Shown in pieces: positions 36,121-41,625 of a DNA stretch of 41,625 nucleotides (its first letter is position 1; each line of letters begins with the position of its first letter). This stretch comes from Echinostoma caproni. Taxonomy: Eukaryota; Platyhelminthes; Trematoda; Plagiorchiida; Echinostomatidae. A program made the position numbers and the translations under genes. The notes under the pieces are model-generated. The model was not told the DNA's origin and searched no databases. It saw only the letters and a list, made by a program, of their open reading frames with translations. The stretch is taken from the NCBI GenBank assembly GCA_900618425.1, contig UZAN01039849.1, forward strand, positions 7,111 to 48,735, written 5' to 3'.

Positions 36121-36659
36121 GCAAACCTATTTTGTTTTATTGTACAGGATTTTGCATTTTATTTTTCTCGGGTTTTCAGATAAGAATTGCATACATGCAA
36201 CTTGTTTCACTTTAACGCTATTTTCCTTAGAGTCACGAACTAGTGACAATCTGAATGTTTGGGGCCACTCGACAAACCTCGAAGATGAACACTACACAGC
36301 ACTGGACATGCATCTGTGCCTATAGGAAGCACAGTTATGTATTGCATCGCTCAGATGGTCACCCGTGAATGTAAGAAATCTCGAAGAACGCATGTATTAC
36401 ATGGCAGTATGTGCTGCCCTCCTGTATGGTTTTTACATATTTATTCCTCTAATGATTGATGCACATTTCTTCATTTTGTAGCTGTTCTCTTGTGCACATT
36501 CTGTGCGTGGTCTGCGTAAAGTCCAATTTTGAGAAATTATTGAGAGTAACATTTTATTGTGCTCACAAACACAATGTGTCTACCATGAACCTAGTTACAT
36601 AGTTATTCAAAAATTATATTCTTGTTATGAATGACAAATAAGATAGTCGAGTATGAGAA
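36121..36659. other. Spacer between LINE fragments
   Basis: AT-rich DNA between the end of the CR1-type fragment and the start of the RTE fragment. No coding or repeat signal seen. Confidence 0.4.
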
Positions 36660-37057
36660 GAAAATCCCCCGCTTATGGTGGGAGCATCGCGTGACCAATG
36701 AGCAGGTTAGACGACGTGTGTTAGAAACATACAGTCCTCCACTGATCGAAACAATTTCACTGTCATCCCAAGTGACTGGAGCACGTTCTACGAATGTGTG
36801 GGCAACGTCTGCCATTCCCATCACTATTTGCAGAAATCGGCCCGGCCTGGAGGAAACAGCAAGTTGGTCTGGATATGACGTGGTGCAACGAGGTAAAGAG
36901 ATTGTGCTCGGATCTGGCTATCACCGGCGCTTCCCGTCTCCCTGAGTAGGGCCCCAAAGATTCAGATTGTCTTTGGCTGAGGACGCTGAGGGATGTGGCA
37001 TCAAACCGAAGTCAGTGGCATGAGTGCATCCTTTTCTGCATGTCATTCTCAAAATGA
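36660..37057 (+). pseudogene. RTE-type LINE C-terminal fragment
   Basis: 3' end of an RTE pol, the C-terminal domain after the thumb. The frame from 36631 has PRLWWEHRVTNEQVRRRVL. A shift near 36770 then gives LEHVLRMCGQRLPF, SLFAEIGPAWRKQQVGLDM, TWCNEVKRLCSDLA and ITGASRLPE, a stop, GPKDSDCLWLRTLRDVASN and RSQWHECI, ending at a TGA at 37055-37057. This is the conserved WLGHVLRM...WGPRD...W...RSQW C-terminus found in trematode RTE elements. It is probably from the same family as the 5909-7690 fragment, which lacks this part, but is 5'-truncated as LINEs usually are. Confidence 0.8.
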
Positions 37058-37228
37058 AACAAAAGGAGTGAAAACGGTGTGCGGTAACAAACACAAAATT
37101 GGTTATTCCCAAAGATGACTCTTTATGCGTTTCTTCCCTATCTGTTTTAAATTTTGCGGTAAACCCAAGGTTGACAAAATGTGGAAAATTGGTTATCGTA
37201 GTTCGGGTGAACTGAATTCCATTTTGCA

Positions 37229-37314
37229 TGTTCGCCGAGCTTGACAATTTGTTTGCAAACGTTTCATCACCAGCCGAGGTGACATCGTCCGTGCTTGTGA
37301 AGTGGCCACTTCAC
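37229..37314 (-). repeat. Hairpin repeat, copy C (best-preserved arm)
   Basis: Minus strand: palindromic centre GTGAAGTGGCCACTTCAC (37297-37314), then ACAAGCA, CGGACGATGTCACC, TCGGCTGGTGATGAAAC, GTTTGCAAAC, AAATTGTCAAGC and TCGGCGAACA to 37229. It is the longest intact arm in the window. The second arm is cut after ACTTCAC (plus-strand 37314). The minus-strand translation reads FTSTDDVTSAGDETFANK, a peptide that probably reflects the repeat and not a gene. It lies 172 bases downstream of the RTE stop codon. Confidence 0.8.
37244..37298 (-). ncRNA. Hammerhead-like fold within hairpin repeat copy C
   Basis: Minus strand: ACAA (outer stem I), GCA (inner stem I), CGGACGA (37291-37285; canonical CUGAUGA with U4 changed), T, GTCACC, six-base loop, GGTGAT (stem II with one wobble), GAAAC (37265-37261), GTT cleavage triplet, TGC pairing with GCA, seven-base loop AAACAAA, TTGT pairing with ACAA. 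Copies A and B have the canonical CTGATGA at this place. A combination of the copies would give a full type I core. One extra nucleotide sits before stem II, as in the motif at 30.9 kb. No copy in the window has every invariant base, so activity is unproven. Confidence 0.45.
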
Positions 37315-38274
37315 AGGCAAACAGGCGAAATGGAAACCCATGGTTATTTTGGCTCCCCTACTTTAAACACTGATGTTACATATACAAATATAAGAGAAAA
37401 TTTGTTACGTTAACACAAATCTGAATAGCAGTAGGTTTCTTACAAATAAGGTCATAGCTTTTTTCATCTGTTTGCGAGAAGCCCCAATGGAATTACTGAT
37501 TCCGAGGACAAGTCGCAAATGATAAAAAATTAGCTAATCTACCTTTTGATCGCACCACGACAAATAACGCTCCAGGAGGACTTGAAACCATAGAATGGTA
37601 AACACCGAGACTCAGGTTTTTGGTTGGGTCTGAAATACCTAAAACTGAGTGCGTGGTGTCTTACTCCTCACTATCTATACGAATTTACTTCCTCGCGCGG
37701 GAGGAGTTACATAGGATAAATAACGCGACCTTTAGTTCGTCGCATTAGAGAACTCCGTTGGACGTTACAAGGAGAAAAAACTATTGACGGTGATCACAAC
37801 TCACTTAGTCCAATTTAATCCGAGCGTCAGTGTGGAATTAGACAGTTTTCCATTTTTTAATCACTTATTGTAGCCATGATTTTTCTACTTTATCCAACGT
37901 AACCCTAATTCTCTAAATTTAGATAAGGAAGATTTGGTTCTGAGAAGAATTTATCTAGGATAAAGTAAGGTTTCCATTGTTCTGTTATCATAATCACCAG
38001 ATAAATCTAATGTTTCATTCAGATTATCGCCAGAAAATATCCAAAATAAGCAATACTTCTTCAACACCTGTTACTTACGATCCCGGAAAGACATCCAAGC
38101 ATCAAATACTAGTGGAGATTCACAGACTCTAGCAAGAATTTGAACGACGGTGCATGGGTAATGCTTGTAAAAAGTGATACTGAATAATATTGTAAGCTAA
38201 AGGCAAATTGGACTGCAGCAGTAAGCTGAGTAACACAAATACCCATTCTATGGTGTGTTACAAGTTACAAGTTA
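37315..38274. other. No recognisable gene
   Basis: AT-rich DNA. A small GC-rich hairpin-like patch (CCTCGCGCGGGAGG near 37691-37704) is noted, without a known role. Confidence 0.45.
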
Positions 38275-38467
38275 GGCGATGATGACCCGGTGGTAAAGAT
38301 CTCCAAATTATCACCCCGGAGGACGTGTTTGAATCCCACTACGACGGTCATAGTTTCTCATCATGTGTTGCATGGCCGCCATTTGATTGACCGCTTCTCC
38401 TATCTTGAAAATTGCATTATTGTATATTCAGTAAAAGGAATCAAAACTATAAAATAAAATAAAATAA
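38275..38467 (+). repeat. tRNA-derived SINE, copy 5 (most complete)
   Basis: Head GACCCGGTGGTAAAG near 38283-38297 resembles an A box region. ACGTGTTTGAATCCC at about 38323-38337 is a B box, with spacing of about 35 bases, as in tRNA genes. AATTATCACCCCG lies between them, as in copy 3. The body TGTTGCATGGCCGCC, TTTGATTGACCGC, TCTTGAAAATTGCATT is shared with the other copies. The element ends in AAAATAAAATAAAATAA at 38451-38467, a typical SINE tail. Total about 190 bp. No target-site duplication could be fixed by eye. Confidence 0.8.
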
Positions 38468-41400
38468 CGATAAACTGATTAAAAGCAAGAAATAAATCAT
38501 TTTACATTGTACTCTACTGGCATCACGGCCACCAAATTCGTCAACTTGGTCCCTCGACGTGATCATCTTTTGTTGCATAATAAAATATTCTAACACAAAC
38601 GGTTAACTAGTTTCCGTGCCTTCAATGAAGCGTTCACCGTTCCGAGGGAACTCCAAACTGAGAATCAGATACATTCATTTTAATAGGTTATCTTAGTTTA
38701 GGAAAATCACTGTCAACGTCGTCTAATATAGCTTATCACACAAATACACATTGGGCTTTATATCGTTCTATTTACACCCGTATACTTGTCGGCTTGACAT
38801 TTTCCCAGGGATCGGAATATATTTAGTTCATTGCAATTCTGTCCATATATCGTTAGACTGCTACCAAGGGCATCAAACAAGGGTAAACAATTTCAACCTA
38901 CCCCCTCCCCGCACAAACACACCAAAGTAGAACTGGTTGCTGTCATACTATTCCTTAATAAAGCAATCATTTTATTTATCTCCACAAGCTCCAAATTCGA
39001 ACTCGACGGTAGTTAATTATTCTAATATCCTATTCAATGTATTGCGATCCTGAAACGGTGAACAGGAGTATATCTTTATTTTTTAACAATAAAAAGTGAA
39101 TACACGTGGTGTTAGGTGTAAAATAGTCAACCAGAGGGTATTATATCTGATGACTAATGGTCTGCCAGATGCGAGGAGGAAACGTTTTGTCCTTTTTTAT
39201 TTAGAGAAGTATCCTGATTCATTCTGAACCACATTCACTAACCTGCATCACATCGTACTTTTTAGTTGAAAGACGTTATCGGAAGAGCGTTTACGAAGTT
39301 TATATGAAATAAACTAGCGACCTCAAGATCTGCTACATCCACACATTAGTTCATAAAATTATTTAGCTCACATGTCAATATTTTTGGATGAGCAGATTCA
39401 TGCTTGATTGATTTGAATATTTGTGCTTCCTTGTTCGTTTAATGGGCCTACAAGTGTACAGGCAACATCACGGGGGTAGCCATACGAGTTACCGGTTACC
39501 AGGGGAAATAGAGAAGGGTAGGTAATGATGGCGGGGCACAAAGCCAGGACCTCACTGTCTTGACTATCCTAATGAATTTAGGTACATTGAACGTGAATGA
39601 TTGCGTTCATTTGAAAGTTAAACTGAAGAACATATTGCTGTTAACAGTGTAGTTAAACGGAACCGATAGGGTTAACAAGTACACAAGACCAAGTTACCTT
39701 TTATCAAAGGAAATATTCTAATTGATGTAAAATGTGGAAATACTGTACCCGTTCAGTCATCAAGATGTGCGATTTTATTTTAGTAATATGATCAAGCCAT
39801 TGGAACGTTTTCCCTATTTTAGAGAATTACATTTTGCGGATAGAATATTTACCTGAATTTCCGAGATAGTAGATCTACGAAATTGGAACACAAAAGGAAA
39901 AAAAATGCGTTCGAAAGAGGAAGTAATCAACACATCACAATCACTACTTTTAATCAACTTTGCGACAGCTCATTTATTATGGTCATAAATCATCTCTCCT
40001 CTCCTCCGCGCGCACGCGTGATTGTAAAGGTCACTCTTCTTCTGTGTATTGGAGCAGACGGTAACAGATCGAAACATATGGGTTCGTTTACCAGACAGAA
40101 TTGATTGTTACCAACTAGTGCAACATTGTTCTTTACCAATGGTTGACCAATCTGAATAAAGTGAATAAACTAATACGTTTAAATCAAATTGCGTCACTGC
40201 AATTTGTACCTTTGAACAAATGATTTTATCTTGTTTTCATTCACTGCGGTGTGCAGTTGTCGTCCCGCAGTTGTTTTGACAAATAAAAACATCAAGCTTG
40301 TCCCGTTAATCTACAGTTAGACTCTATGATCTTCATTGTTCCTTCTGTTTACAATTTGAGCTCTGGAGAAAAATCCTCTTGTATTTGACAGATTGGTGGT
40401 TCCAAAAATAGTTTCATTTTATGTACAAGTTTGCAAACGCTTTACATAGTGTATAGGGCTATATATGCCCTAACTCGAAAAAAGATTAGTCATCAATAAT
40501 ATTTACAGGTGTTTTCGTGCAATTCTTTAAGCAAGAAAACCACTTAGGTAACACAGACTGTCTTATAACGGGCCTAAGTCATCTGCACCCAAAAGGAAGG
40601 ATAATAGTAAGGGAATAACGAGAATCCAACACGTTATGCCCAGTTTGTATTTAACTGCCGTGCATTATACAGTCCATTGCTTTCATATGTTCACGTACAA
40701 TACTTCCCAACGGGCAGAAATTCGGTAAGAAAGTCTTGTTTTTCCTCATGTGAAATATGTGAAACGTGTGTAAAATTCCTGGTGCGGGACACACAGAACT
40801 GAGGGAAGAAGGAGGGGTCTTATGTAAACACGGTTTGCAAAATTGTATTTTTGTTTTCGAAACAAAATATAAAGCCTTCGGTTAAAGATTTCTAACTTTC
40901 TCATTCCAAGGTGCACACAAATTAAAAATATTTAGACCATTCTTCATGCTGAACACAATGCACATTTGACGGCTAATATTCAGTTTCCTAGAAGCACCGT
41001 GCACCAAATATACAGGTATTTACCAAACTCATTCAACACAGTGACTTTTATACTAGCGCTTAACTTTTCTAGCCTCAGTCACGNNNNACGTAACATATTC
41101 GTAACAATGTCCACCCTTGTATTTGCTTCTGTTAAATGTACGATCTTTCGATTTTTATGAGGGTTGCTAGTGCATTAGCTGTAAAATAACAAAGCACTGG
41201 AGGTAATCGCTTTTGCATAGAGTCCACCCAGTTGACTATCCAGCAGAATTCTCCAGTTTCATGCCACAACCTAATCACCAACGACCACTATGGGGACGAC
41301 TGGCTTNNNAATTTAATGAATTCGACATTGGTCTTGACCCCATCAGAAACTGCTTAAATGTGAAAAAATAACATTTAATGATGTTTAATCGTTTTCTACT

Positions 41401-41625
41401 ACTAGCCTCGAATGAAATGATATAGTGACTTTCATCTGTGAAACATATGACTTCCATGAATGCATTTTGAGAGTGACAGTTATTAAAAACCTCCCTTATC
41501 AGTTCAAGAACTTCCGCGATATCCAGAGTGGGGTGTGCAGGAGACCAACATTAAGGCGCTCAGTATTTACTACCCCTGCAACTCGGTAGGCGAGACGGAT
41601 ATTTGCTTCTTTTCACAAGTGAAAC
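38468..41625. other. No recognisable gene (3' region)
   Basis: About 3.1 kb of AT-rich DNA with no element or coding region that I can support. Small gaps lie at 41084-41087 and 41307-41309. A hammerhead-like string at 39147-39186 was considered and rejected. Frames near the end (40966-41160, 41275-41457) cross N bases and have no motif. Confidence 0.5.

Noticed and set aside
36921..37247. Minus-strand frame of 108 codons across the hairpin repeat and the RTE end
   Set aside because: It is the antisense of the RTE C-terminus plus the repeat arm; the plus-strand reading matches a known family.
39147..39186. Possible third hammerhead: CTGATGA at 39147-39153 and GAAACGTT at 39179-39186 on the plus strand
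   Set aside because: Core strings are right, but stem II closes with only two base pairs next to the core and stem I does not pair (T opposite T), so it does not fold as the other two do.

Overview
The window is eukaryotic intergenic DNA dominated by old transposable-element fragments. There is no operon structure, no dense coding and no certain host gene. The element mix is a CsRn1-like Ty3/Gypsy element, RTE- and CR1/Jockey-type LINEs, a Tc1-type transposon and tRNA-derived SINEs. Together with the AT-rich background, this suggests a flatworm, most likely a digenean trematode. That assignment is inferred from how the translations read against remembered family patterns; no search was run.

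Layout. Positions 1-5.3 kb hold nothing recognisable. One arm of a hairpin-type repeat lies at 5.38 kb. A degenerate RTE LINE (+, endonuclease then part of the RT) fills 5.9-7.7 kb. It is followed tail-to-tail by a CR1-type RT fragment (-) at 7.9-8.7 kb. SINEs lie at 12.1 and 12.7 kb, a CAGA microsatellite at 14.0 kb, and a dead Tc1-type transposase (-) at 18.3-19.1 kb. More SINE copies lie at 20.0, 22.1 and 25.0 kb. A second hairpin-repeat copy at 23.5 kb has both arms. A 186-base assembly gap starts at 27,476. A second CR1/Jockey-type RT pseudogene (-) occupies 28.6-30.05 kb, and a hammerhead-like motif lies at 30.9 kb. A possible two-exon host gene piece (-) lies at 32.0-32.5 kb.

The densest cluster is 32.7-37.3 kb: a truncated Gypsy element (Gag, protease, start of RT), a CR1-type endonuclease fragment cut off just before its RT, the C-terminal end of a second RTE copy, and a third hairpin-repeat copy. 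The last SINE, with an AAAAT tail, is at 38.3-38.5 kb. The rest shows nothing identifiable.

The most interesting signal is RNA-like. The hairpin repeat (5.38, 23.5 and 37.25 kb) and an unrelated sequence at 30.9 kb can both be drawn as type I hammerhead ribozymes. Each has a short stem I with an outer stem behind an internal loop, a CUGAUGA-type core, a strong stem II and GAAAC-GUH. No single copy has a perfect core, but copies of the hairpin repeat complement one another. This pattern recalls hammerheads reported in Penelope-like retroelements. A second signal is a tRNA-derived SINE family with five diverged copies in the window.
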